This document shows, in pieces, positions 28,888 to 35,847 of a DNA stretch of 52,150 nucleotides. The stretch's first letter is position 1; every line of letters begins with the position of its first letter. The notes under the pieces are model-generated. The model worked only from the letters and a program-made list of their open reading frames with translations. It searched no databases and was not told the DNA's origin. Made by a program: the position numbers and the translations under genes. The stretch comes from a virus. The DNA lies in IMG/VR virus record IMGVR_UViG_3300024979_000007, positions 1 through 52,150 of that record. The stretch is one strand, 5' to 3'.

Positions 28888-28896
28888 TGCTATATT
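28888..28896 (+). promoter_or_regulatory. Extended -10 promoter for the integrase
   Basis: TGCTATATT at 28888-28896 is an extended -10 element; there is no good -35. The predicted start near 28903 falls in the second palindromic GTGTACA unit (CTGTGTACAG, 28904-28913), so integrase or a regulator bound there would block transcription. Confidence 0.5.
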
Positions 28897-28927
28897 CTGG
28901 ACACTGTGTACAGAATGAGTTTTCAAA

Positions 28928-30166
28928 ATGTCACTTTCAGACAGTTGGCTGAAATCGGCGCACGGCAAAGAGTGCGACAAACCCTACGAAAAAACAGACC
29001 GCGATGGCCTGAGTGTGCGTGTATCGGCCAAAGGCAAAATTGTCTTTCAGATGCGCTTTCGTTACCTTGGCAAAATGCAGCGCTGTGACATCGGCACCTA
29101 TCCACTTATCTCTCTAAAGACTGCCCGGGAAGAATGCCTGAGGTATCGTGCTGCTTTAGAGAAGGGCGATGATCCACGGATAGTAAAAGCGGTTGAACGA
29201 ATGGAGCGGCAAAACGCCGGCACAGTCACAGAACTGTTTGAGCAGTGGTATAAATCTGATGTCGAGGGGCATAACGCTCAGGCTGCAAAGCTGTGGAGTT
29301 CTATCGACAAGCACCTATTGCCAACACTCGGGCATCTACCGGCCCAACAGATAACATTGCACCACTGGCTGGGCGTGATCGAACCGCTGGCCAAAAAGAC
29401 TCCTGCAATGTCGGCTCGTCTGCTTCGGCTGACCAAGCAAATGATGCGCTGGGCGGTGAAGCGTAACCTGCTGGAATCAAACCCGCTGAGTGACTTCACC
29501 AGTGTTGACCTCAACATTAAGCGCAGTGTTGGTGAGCGGATCTTAAGTGATGATGATCTGCGCCGCTTATATGAGTACATCGAGACCAATCAGCAGGCAG
29601 AGCCAAAGAACCTGGCCTTTATCCAGCTATGCCTTCTATATGGATGCCGGAACGGCGAGCTGCGTAAAGCCAAGGTGGCTGACTTCGATTTTAAAAACCG
29701 GATCTGGACCATTCCGGCAGAGAACCGGAAAACCAACAAAACCGGCAAGCCACTGCTGCGCCCAATCCCGCCAGAGTTTGACGACCTGATCAAGCAGCTG
29801 ATTGCATTGGCGCCGGGCGAATACCTAATCCCAGTGCGAGACAAAGACGAGCCACTAACCAGCAGTGCATCTGTCAGTTTGCCATATAAGGTGATGAACT
29901 GGTTTCAGCGCCGGCAGAGTATCAGCATGGAGCATTGGTCAATGCATGACTTGCGCCGAACAGCGCGGACGCACTTTAGCGGCCTGACCGAACCCCACAT
30001 TGCTGAGATTATGCTGGATCACAAACTGCCTGGTGTCTGGCAGGTTTACGATAAGCATGATTATCTGGAACAACAGATGCGGGCCTACCAGGCATGGCAC
30101 AGAAAGCTGATGATCATCATTGGCAAGGCTGAAGCTGATAACGTGGTTGAGATGAAGCGGGGGTGA
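28928..30166 (+). CDS. int: Tyrosine-family integrase
   Basis: 412 residues. Residues 1-90 match the DUF4102 arm-binding domain (DRDGLSVRVSAKGKIVFQMR, then CDIGTYPLISLKTAREE). A core-binding domain spans about 95-185, and the catalytic domain about 195-390. The catalytic residues visible are Arg241 in GCRNGEL, His340 and Arg343 in MHDLRRTART, His365 in MLDHKLPG and the nucleophile Tyr374 in VYDKHDY. Site-specific insertion and, with an excisionase, excision are expected. The 61-residue HTH gene at 35661 is the best excisionase candidate. The gene lies far from the immunity region and is followed directly by a membrane cargo gene. Confidence 0.95.
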   Translation: MSLSDSWLKSAHGKECDKPYEKTDRDGLSVRVSAKGKIVFQMRFRYLGKMQRCDIGTYPLISLKTAREECLRYRAALEKGDDPRIVKAVERMERQNAGTVTELFEQWYKSDVEGHNAQAAKLWSSIDKHLLPTLGHLPAQQITLHHWLGVIEPLAKKTPAMSARLLRLTKQMMRWAVKRNLLESNPLSDFTSVDLNIKRSVGERILSDDDLRRLYEYIETNQQAEPKNLAFIQLCLLYGCRNGELRKAKVADFDFKNRIWTIPAENRKTNKTGKPLLRPIPPEFDDLIKQLIALAPGEYLIPVRDKDEPLTSSASVSLPYKVMNWFQRRQSISMEHWSMHDLRRTARTHFSGLTEPHIAEIMLDHKLPGVWQVYDKHDYLEQQMRAYQAWHRKLMIIIGKAEADNVVEMKRG

Positions 30167-30169
30167 TTT

Positions 30170-30862
30170 ATGCGTAATTTAGGTCTATTGGATAAGTCAC
30201 CACAGGTTGCCAGCGCGTTGATAACTATTAGTCTTTTCACCTCTGTCAGTTTCGATTACGCACTTTTTAAAGTCTTGGGAATTTCAATCTCGCAGATGCC
30301 ATTCAAATTAGAAGATCATATTAAATCGTGCGTTGATGTTTTTGCTTTTGTTTTTTCAGTATTTATCATGATTCAAATCACTAATTTTTTGCCGTTAAAA
30401 GGAAGCCCAAAAGCTATGTTGGCAAGCCCGTCAGAGAAACTGAAAAGTTTTAGTTTCCTCCCGTACTTTCTGTTGGGTTTATTTGCGATTCCTCTATACG
30501 GAGCGCTTCAAGTGCCATTTGGTTCGCAGTCTGTGATGCTTTATGCAATGAGTGCTATGGGGTTATATTTTTTCTTAACTATGACTTTCTTTAGTCACTT
30601 ATATAAGGTTGCTGGGGACAATGCTAAACATATAATTTTCCTGATTTTTGCCTTGATGGCTGTGCCAGCTGCTGGGTTTATAAAGGGCGTATTTATTAGG
30701 GATGGGGTTGGATCGAAGGTACATTTTAAGGATGACTCAACATCACAAGGTTATCTTTTAATAAAGGCTACAACAGATTACTTTGTAATGTGGGATACAA
30801 CAAAATCAGAAGTGATTCTGAAAAAGAGGGACAGTGCAGATACTGTCAGGATAGTTAACTGA
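30170..30862 (+). CDS. Multi-span membrane protein, putative lysogenic cargo
   Basis: 230 residues, starting 3 nt after int, and visibly AT-richer than its neighbours. About five hydrophobic segments are seen (near 17-38, 52-75, 98-118, 128-150 and 155-175). A C-terminal soluble tail of about 55 residues with strand-like sequence (GYLLIKATTDYFVMWD) follows. No family is recognised. Base composition and position beside the integrase suggest a recently gained gene. Roles such as superinfection exclusion or defence are possible but unproven. Confidence 0.65.
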   Translation: MRNLGLLDKSPQVASALITISLFTSVSFDYALFKVLGISISQMPFKLEDHIKSCVDVFAFVFSVFIMIQITNFLPLKGSPKAMLASPSEKLKSFSFLPYFLLGLFAIPLYGALQVPFGSQSVMLYAMSAMGLYFFLTMTFFSHLYKVAGDNAKHIIFLIFALMAVPAAGFIKGVFIRDGVGSKVHFKDDSTSQGYLLIKATTDYFVMWDTTKSEVILKKRDSADTVRIVN

Positions 30863-31428
30863 GCCGACCTTCCAGCCGGCGCGTCGATATCGAGTCACGG
30901 CATGCCGCGCTGTAATCGCTAGGCGGGATCGGCTTTCACGGTGCCGCCTCATATTTCCGTGAAAACTCACTGCGGTTTTGCAGTCCTGCAGTTGACTGTT
31001 TCGTGTGGGTGCGTGGCTAAGTTATGAGTTAAACCTTTGCCAAGGGTAACTACGCGCTGCCATACGGCCAACTCCGCGCTAAGTCTCATTCAGAGTAATG
31101 AACTGCCAGCATTGGTTACTGGATAACGCTTGCCACCATTACTCTGGATTTCAGGTCCAGATGGTACGTTCAGCTCATTGGCTTTGGTGTCTGCCTCTGC
31201 CGCATCAGCCCGAAGCGCTTAACTGTTGGGGCCATTTTGCGCGACGCGGTTAGTACAAACACCAAACCAATAAACTGAGAGAGCCACCCCGTTGACTATG
31301 CCTCGTAAACTTAATTCAACGGGATGGAGTATTAAACTGGCCCCGCAGCCACCGATTTGAAGTTCGTTATGCTTTCAGCCTGGGCAAACCCTAAAACGTA
31401 CAACGTGTTTAAAGTTTCGGCTGCGGGG
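30862..31428. ncRNA. Candidate large structured RNA (strand undecided)
   Basis: No plausible gene lies between 30863 and 31466. The stretch holds successive, non-overlapping helices: AGCCGA/TCGGCT (30862-30867 with 30929-30934); TTTCACGG/CCGTGAAA (30934-30941 with 30957-30964); ACTGC/GCAGT (30969-30973 with 30980-30984); a hairpin at 31028-31050; a perfect 10-bp stem 31091-31100 with 31137-31146; a 13-bp stem with one bulged C, 31177-31190 with 31259-31271; an 11-bp stem with one mismatch, 31284-31295 with 31316-31327; and a perfect 10-bp stem CCCCGCAGCC/GGCTGCGGGG, 31341-31350 with 31419-31428. Long phage RNAs such as GOLLD and ROOL show this kind of layout; I cannot match it to either. G-U evidence for the strand is mixed. 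Confidence 0.6.
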
Positions 31429-31466
31429 TGTCGTTTATTTTGCCTGTGTTTTTTCTAAGTTCAATA
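30863..31466. other. Gene-free region of 604 bp
   Basis: Lies between a rightward membrane gene and the leftward ssb. It contains no supported gene and no tRNA. Its main content is the series of inverted repeats described under the structured-RNA entry. After the last stem, T-rich sequence follows at 31430-31454, which could end a rightward transcript. Two perfect 10-bp palindromes, TCGATATCGA (30884-30893) and CGGCATGCCG (30898-30907), lie in the first helix domain. Confidence 0.8.
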
Positions 31467-32018
31467 TCAGATACAGTGCAAAATGCGCTTACATTGCAGA
31501 CCGATCGGAGCGAACGGAATATCGTCGTCAAAATCAATCGGCGGTGCCATCGGGCCTCCGGGCATTTGGTTCTGAGCTGGCGTTGGTGCCGGGCGCTGGT
31601 TATAGCCGCCTTGTTGTGGAGCTGGCCGCGCCGGTGCTGGCCGGTTCTGGCCTGCTTGTGGTTGTGGTACGCCGTTGTTACTGACACCATCCAACATCTG
31701 CAGCTCGTTGGCGATAATCTCAGTGGTGTAACGCTCGACGCCTTGATTGTCCTGCCACTTGCGAGTGCGCAGACGGCCTTCGATATAAACCTTGCTGCCT
31801 TTCTTTAGGTACTCACCAGCGATTTCAGCCAGACGCTGGTAGATCACTACGCGATGCCATTCGGTTTGTTCCTTCTTCTCATTGGTCTGTTTGTCAGTCC
31901 AACTCTCTGAAGTGGCAATGGTGATATTGGCGATGGCGCCGCCGGTGCCGTTATAACGCACCTCCGGATCCGCGCCTAAATTGCCGATCAAAATGACTTT
32001 GTTGATGCCTCTGGCCAT
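31467..32018 (-). CDS. ssb: Single-stranded DNA-binding protein
   Basis: 183 residues. The OB-fold is clear: [20 protein letters not shown], then [29 protein letters not shown] and [16 protein letters not shown], ending near residue 112. A Gln/Pro-rich linker leads to the acidic tip DFDDDIPF at about 162-169. Unlike most bacterial SSBs, the tip is not terminal: a further 14 residues ([14 protein letters not shown]) follow. The terminal Phe carboxylate normally docks to partner proteins, so this tail may alter partner choice. It is the last gene of the leftward recombination operon, 4 nt after a 51-residue gene, with TAAGGA as ribosome site. Confidence 0.93.
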   Translation of the reverse strand: MARGINKVILIGNLGADPEVRYNGTGGAIANITIATSESWTDKQTNEKKEQTEWHRVVIYQRLAEIAGEYLKKGSKVYIEGRLRTRKWQDNQGVERYTTEIIANELQMLDGVSNNGVPQPQAGQNRPAPARPAPQQGGYNQRPAPTPAQNQMPGGPMAPPIDFDDDIPFAPIGLQCKRILHCI

Positions 32019-32022
32019 ATCC

Positions 32023-32178
32023 TTACTCCCAATCCACTACGTCATAACAGCCGATCACAACCATCCAGCCATTCTTGATCCGCTGCCATAGCGTTGTGCA
32101 GTTCTCTGCGCGCGCTGGCTTGTTGTCTTTGCGTCGGGTTAAGTCCCAGTTTTTGATTTGTTGCGCTGTGTATCTCAT
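32023..32178 (-). CDS. Small protein of 51 residues upstream of ssb
   Basis: Starts at ATG 32178, overlapping the stop of the preceding gene as ATGA, and ends 4 nt before the ssb start. It opens [18 protein letters not shown] and ends GCYDVVDWE. It is basic and aromatic, with Trp-rich [12 protein letters not shown] in the middle. Tight coupling on both sides supports a real gene. No known family. Confidence 0.65.
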   Translation of the reverse strand: MRYTAQQIKNWDLTRRKDNKPARAENCTTLWQRIKNGWMVVIGCYDVVDWE

Positions 32179-32456
32179 GCTTCCCTCGTTAGTTTCAGTT
32201 GTTCATTGGTGACATTGGCTGACTCTCGCCAGTCGCCGGTTCTTGTGTGCAGGTATTCTGCGTAATGGCCCGGGCCTTTGCGGTAAACAAACCGGCCAAT
32301 TTGCACTGTGCCGTAGTGTTCGCCGGTGTTGCCGTTATGGCCTATTGGATCAATGCGCTCCAGCTCCATCTTCCTGGGTAAACCTTGCCAGCAATCGACG
32401 TTAGTAGGCCCATCGAACCAGCATTTGCAGTCTGGGTATGTGCAGTGCTTATCCAT
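32175..32456 (-). CDS. Hypothetical Cys-containing protein, 93 residues
   Basis: The N-terminal cluster CTYPDCKCWF...C could bind zinc. The rest is mixed, with an RFVYRKGPGHYAEYLHTRTG segment near 52-72. ATG 32456 overlaps the upstream stop (TGATG) and its own stop overlaps the next start. It belongs to the leftward early operon. Function unknown. Confidence 0.6.
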   Translation of the reverse strand: MDKHCTYPDCKCWFDGPTNVDCWQGLPRKMELERIDPIGHNGNTGEHYGTVQIGRFVYRKGPGHYAEYLHTRTGDWRESANVTNEQLKLTREA

Positions 32457-32668
32457 CACTCAATCACCCACATCCAAACGCATCCGCAGTACCAGGCCAC
32501 TGTCAGCAGCCAGCCAAAGTCACTATAGGTCCACGGATTGAGCAGGCTCAGGTCGATGCCGCGAAACAGAACCCACTTTGTGACGATAAGCAGAACGTGC
32601 AGCCCGGCACCGACGCCGAGCCACACCAGCCAGCGGAGCTGGCCGTATTGGGAGAATAGGGCAGTCAT
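32456..32668 (-). CDS. Small membrane protein, 70 residues
   Basis: ATG 32668 has AGGAGG upstream and overlaps the methyltransferase stop. Two hydrophobic spans are visible: WLVWLGVGAGLHVLLIVTKW (about 12-31) and FGWLLTVAWYCGCVWMWVIE at the end. No family recognised. Its place in the early operon suggests an accessory early function. Confidence 0.6.
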   Translation of the reverse strand: MTALFSQYGQLRWLVWLGVGAGLHVLLIVTKWVLFRGIDLSLLNPWTYSDFGWLLTVAWYCGCVWMWVIE

Positions 32669-34320
32669 GCTGCCTCCTGTTCGCGTGTACAAAGTTCTGG
32701 TAAGTTCGCCCGCACCAATGCTTCTGCAAGTGGTGGTGATACTGAGTTTCCGCACCGGCCAACCTGCGATGCTTTTGACATAGGTTTGCCTGATGCGTCC
32801 CGGTCTATGATGTAGTCATCTGGGAAGCCTTGAGCTTTGAACAGCTCATGTGGCTGCAGCATGCGCATGCCGATGTCTACAATCACATGGTCAACGCCAT
32901 TCACGGTGACTAGGCCAAAGCGGTCGCGGCCAGTGATTGTGTGCAATGGGTCTTTCAGTTCGCAGCCGTCTTGCTCGTTGCCGTAATACTTAAGCAAAAA
33001 TGCCCGAACTTCTCCGACATGATTGCCACCGGCGGTAATCGTTGGCATCGGTTCAGTTACTGGCTGACCGTCTTGGCAGGTGCCGCGCAGCTTCACCAAG
33101 TGGCTGGTGATCAGAGCTTGTGTATTTGCTGTGCCAAGGCGTTTCTGCTTTCCGCCTGCAGTTATTGTGTGAACAGGTGAGTCCAGCTCATAGCCAACTG
33201 AGCCGGTCCTGAATTTCGTCATGAATGCAGCTACCAATTGAGACTTGCCGCCACCTCCTGCGGTAATTGTGGCGCTGGGCTCGTCGGCACCATGACCAAT
33301 GGATTTGCCGAACTGCCGGGCAATGACCGGAGCAACTACTGCAAAATGACCGCCTTTCACCTGGGCACAGATGGTGCGCAGCGGTTCATCAGCTGCCATA
33401 TTGCGCTGATTGCTAGCGTTGGCATGCTCAGTGATGAATGGGGTGAACCGGCCTTCGACAATAAACGGTTTATCTGACTCGATGACGTAACGCACCAGGC
33501 CTTTCGCGATCCGCTTCATGGTTGCGTCTGCCAGCGGTTTTTTGCGGCCGAAAATGCTCGGGCAAGGGATAGACCAGTCGATGCACTCAGCTGCTGTGCG
33601 GTACGGCTGCAACAGGCCAGATTTAACCTCTTTGCTATCCGGTTTGCCGTGCGTTGGCTTTGGCCACACAACCGGCCGACCGTCACACCGGGCAACCATA
33701 AACAGGCGCTTGCGGATAGTCGGCGCGCCATAGTCGCAGGCCCGCAGTTCGCGCCATTCAACTTTGTAGCCCAGCCCCTTAATCAGTGGTGCCGGATCTG
33801 TGATGCCTAACACTTCGCAGCACTCGGCCAGTGCCGGATGATCTGCAGCAATGCCGGTGCTCAGTATTGCTACGAATGCTTTGAAGGTTTCGCCTTTGCG
33901 GTCAGGGCAAGGGAAGTGATTGCCTTCCTCATCGGCAACCAGCGGTCCCCAAGTCTGATACTCTTCGACGTTTTCCAGCATTAGCGCTTTAGGCCGGACC
34001 TTTAACGCCCAGCGCACAGCAATCCAGCCAAGGCCGCGGATAAACTTACTGACCGGCTTCGAGCCTTTCGCTTTGCTGAAGTGAGTGCAGTCTGGTGACA
34101 GCCAGCACAGGTCAACTGGCCGACCAGCTGTTGCTTGCAGCGGATCCACATCAAACACTGATTCGCAGTAGTGCAGGGTGCCCGGGTGATTCGCTGTGTG
34201 CATGGCGATAGCATCCGGATCATGGTTGATTGCTATATCAACTGAGCGGCCGATAGCCATTTCAATACCAGTGGATGCGCCGCCACCGCCGGCAAAGTTA
34301 TCAATGATTAAGCTGCGCAT
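32665..34320 (-). CDS. DNA cytosine-5 methyltransferase
   Basis: 551 residues from ATG 34320, which has GAGGAAA upstream; a longer start at 34431 would run into dam. Motif I is DNFAGGGGAS (7-16). Motif IV is SPDCTHF with catalytic Cys78, having Asp where Pro is usual (PPC). Motif VI is LENVEEY (115-121) and motif VIII APTIRKRLFMV. The long middle holds the target-recognition region with Thr-Ile-Thr-Ala-Gly repeats. Motifs IX and X are LQPHELFKAQGFP and GRCGNSVSPPL. The enzyme would transfer a methyl group to cytosine C5, probably shielding phage DNA from restriction. It overlaps the adenine methyltransferase gene upstream. No cognate restriction gene is seen. Confidence 0.93.
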   Translation of the reverse strand: MRSLIIDNFAGGGGASTGIEMAIGRSVDIAINHDPDAIAMHTANHPGTLHYCESVFDVDPLQATAGRPVDLCWLSPDCTHFSKAKGSKPVSKFIRGLGWIAVRWALKVRPKALMLENVEEYQTWGPLVADEEGNHFPCPDRKGETFKAFVAILSTGIAADHPALAECCEVLGITDPAPLIKGLGYKVEWRELRACDYGAPTIRKRLFMVARCDGRPVVWPKPTHGKPDSKEVKSGLLQPYRTAAECIDWSIPCPSIFGRKKPLADATMKRIAKGLVRYVIESDKPFIVEGRFTPFITEHANASNQRNMAADEPLRTICAQVKGGHFAVVAPVIARQFGKSIGHGADEPSATITAGGGGKSQLVAAFMTKFRTGSVGYELDSPVHTITAGGKQKRLGTANTQALITSHLVKLRGTCQDGQPVTEPMPTITAGGNHVGEVRAFLLKYYGNEQDGCELKDPLHTITGRDRFGLVTVNGVDHVIVDIGMRMLQPHELFKAQGFPDDYIIDRDASGKPMSKASQVGRCGNSVSPPLAEALVRANLPELCTREQEAA

Positions 34321-35099
34321 GGTTTGCTTTCCTCGCTTCTCATTTTGTCTGAGATCATCATCTTGATGTGCTGGCCGGTTTTGAATTTGGCGTCCGGCAT
34401 AGTTAGCAATAGCCGGTTTGCCGATCCACAAAGCCGCTCGCGAAATTCTGGTGCAGCGCTGTAATGCAGATCTGCTAGTGCCTGGTCGACCATGTTGGTT
34501 ACTTCAAAAGGCCATTTGTGGGCGATTTCTGGTGATGCCTGAATCACCGGCTCAGCTGGTTTTTCTGGTTCTGCGGCCGGCTGTTGCGCCAATACCTCAC
34601 GGCCTTTGGCTATCAGCTCATCGCGCTGCACATGGCTCACCACTGGCGCGGTGCGGCCGAACGGATGCCAGATTAAAAACATGCTGCCTTTGTTGTTGCC
34701 GGCAGCTGGTTTGCCGGTTTGTGGATCCAAAAAGCTGATGCGGCCACCGACGATAAAGCGCACTTCCTGACAGGTTTTAATAGCCTCGGCATACCAGCCA
34801 ACACTGGTATCTGCCATGACCAGCATCACGCAGCCGATGCCTCTTTCTTTCGATTCAATAGCTGCCTTTCTAACCCAAGGGCCAATGTCAGAGTACGGGG
34901 GATTGCACCAGGCATAGGTGTTGAAAAAACCTTTGTTTTCACCAATCCAATAACACATATGCAAGGCATCAACTTCCTCACAGATGTAGCGCTCACAAAG
35001 CGCATTCTCTGCACTGGCAGCAACATCGATGCTGAAATCAAACTCCGCGTCCAGAGCTGCGAACAGCTCCGGGGGAGTGCGGTAGGCGTCACGGTTCAT
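34308..35099 (-). CDS. dam: Phage-type DNA N6-adenine methyltransferase
   Basis: 263 residues. The N-terminus YRTPPELFAALDAEFDFSIDVAA is typical of the phage Dam family, the catalytic motif is NPPY at 66-69, and GRISFLDPQTGKPAAGN-like sequence lies near 135-150. A Pro/Ala/Glu linker (about 190-205) leads to an extra C-terminal helical domain absent from the shortest members. It adds methyl groups to adenine N6, protecting DNA from restriction or timing replication. It is coupled at both ends to neighbours in the leftward operon. Confidence 0.92.
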   Translation of the reverse strand: MNRDAYRTPPELFAALDAEFDFSIDVAASAENALCERYICEEVDALHMCYWIGENKGFFNTYAWCNPPYSDIGPWVRKAAIESKERGIGCVMLVMADTSVGWYAEAIKTCQEVRFIVGGRISFLDPQTGKPAAGNNKGSMFLIWHPFGRTAPVVSHVQRDELIAKGREVLAQQPAAEPEKPAEPVIQASPEIAHKWPFEVTNMVDQALADLHYSAAPEFRERLCGSANRLLLTMPDAKFKTGQHIKMMISDKMRSEESKPCAA

Positions 35100-35368
35100 G
35101 CTGCCACCTCGTCCAATAAAACAAAGTGCTCGTCGTTGAAAACCTCGTACAGCATCCAGTCATCGACTAATTCGACTTCCACATAGAGAGCAGTGTTTGG
35201 GTTTTCAACATCGATGAAGCAGTTATCCTGTGCCACTACGACACCAACCTGTGGCACGGCGCCGGTAGCTGATATGCCCGCATTCACCACCACTTGCCGG
35301 CCAATCAGGCCGGCAGCAGTGTGAAGTTCAACGGCCTCGTGGCCTGTTAAGGTTTTGCCGGTGATCAT
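35096..35368 (-). CDS. Hypothetical early protein, 90 residues
   Basis: A mostly beta-strand protein with an acidic C-terminus (DDWMLYEVFNDEHFVLLDEV). Its start and stop overlap neighbours by 4 nt, showing it is translated as part of the operon. No recognised domain. Confidence 0.65.
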   Translation of the reverse strand: MITGKTLTGHEAVELHTAAGLIGRQVVVNAGISATGAVPQVGVVVAQDNCFIDVENPNTALYVEVELVDDWMLYEVFNDEHFVLLDEVAA

Positions 35369-35664
35369 GCCGCCTCCCGCCGCTCTAACCGCACAGCCAG
35401 CTGCGGATAGTGTTGAAGGATGTCGTTCATGCGCACTGCGAATTCAAAAGCAATGTCGTAGTGGCGCACGAAACGGTTTTTCTGGTTTGGGCCTACCGGC
35501 AGTAGCCATGCCCCTTCAACTTCACAGAAGGGGATGATAGCCATGCCGACTTTGATCGGGCTTCTGAATCGCAGCGCCAGTTGGCGCCGCTCTTCTTTGC
35601 TCAGTTCGAACTCTGTTGGCGCCGGCTTTTTGTTCTGGTGCCAACCGGCTTTCGTGCTGCTCAT
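35365..35664 (-). CDS. Hypothetical early protein, 99 residues
   Basis: A basic N-terminus (STKAGWHQNKKPAP) is followed by a helix ELSKEERRQLALRFRS and a mixed domain with RFVRHYDIAFEFAVRMNDIL. It is coupled by 4-nt overlaps to both neighbours. It may bind nucleic acid, judging only by charge. Confidence 0.65.
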   Translation of the reverse strand: MSSTKAGWHQNKKPAPTEFELSKEERRQLALRFRSPIKVGMAIIPFCEVEGAWLLPVGPNQKNRFVRHYDIAFEFAVRMNDILQHYPQLAVRLERREAA

Positions 35665-35846
35665 GCGGCCTCCTGAGTCGGTGCATTTACATTGGCCAGG
35701 CGCTGCAGGTCAGCGACTGAATACTTCGGGGTCTTAAACTGAGGCAGGGCTTGCACCCGGCCTTCGTTCCGCCACCGCCACAGCGTGATGCTGGAAACGC
35801 CCAACATCTCCGCTGCCTTCTTTTGATTGAGGATGAGTGCTGACAT
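35661..35846 (-). CDS. HTH protein, AlpA/excisionase-like
   Basis: 61 residues from ATG 35846 (GGAG 7 nt upstream). The core NQKKAAEMLGVSSITLWRWR, then YSVADLQRL, is the small winged-helix pattern of AlpA/MerR-type excisionases and regulators. It may act as Xis for the integrase at 28928 or regulate the early operon. The longer frame back to 35888 overlaps the upstream gene and is unlikely. Confidence 0.75.
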   Translation of the reverse strand: MSALILNQKKAAEMLGVSSITLWRWRNEGRVQALPQFKTPKYSVADLQRLANVNAPTQEAA

Positions 35847-35847
35847 G

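Larger units (their letters stand above)
28602..28913. promoter_or_regulatory. Candidate attP/integrase-binding region
   Basis: The 391-bp gap before the integrase holds GGGGGTAC (28602-28609) and three GTGTACA units (28633-28639, 28865-28871, 28906-28912). The first GTGTACA lies inside an inverted repeat, TTCGCTTT (28613-28620) with AAAGCGAA (28642-28649). Short repeats of this look next to integrases with DUF4102-type arm-binding domains often serve as arm sites. The attP core itself cannot be fixed without a host junction. The last two GTGTACA units also bracket the integrase promoter. Confidence 0.4.

Noticed and set aside
30884-30907. Two perfect 10-bp palindromes as protein-binding sites
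   Set aside because: They lie inside a larger pairing domain and have no copies elsewhere that I could see, so they are more simply parts of the RNA candidate.
30862-31428. Group I or group II intron, tmRNA, RNase P RNA or tRNA
   Set aside because: I could not find the conserved core elements of group I introns, a group II domain V, the tmRNA ends, the RNase P core or a tRNA cloverleaf.
34321-34431. Longer start for the cytosine methyltransferase
   Set aside because: It would extend into the adenine methyltransferase gene; motif I begins right after ATG 34320, which has a good ribosome site.
32665-35099. Complete restriction-modification system
   Set aside because: Two methyltransferases are present but no restriction endonuclease or specificity subunit is encoded nearby.
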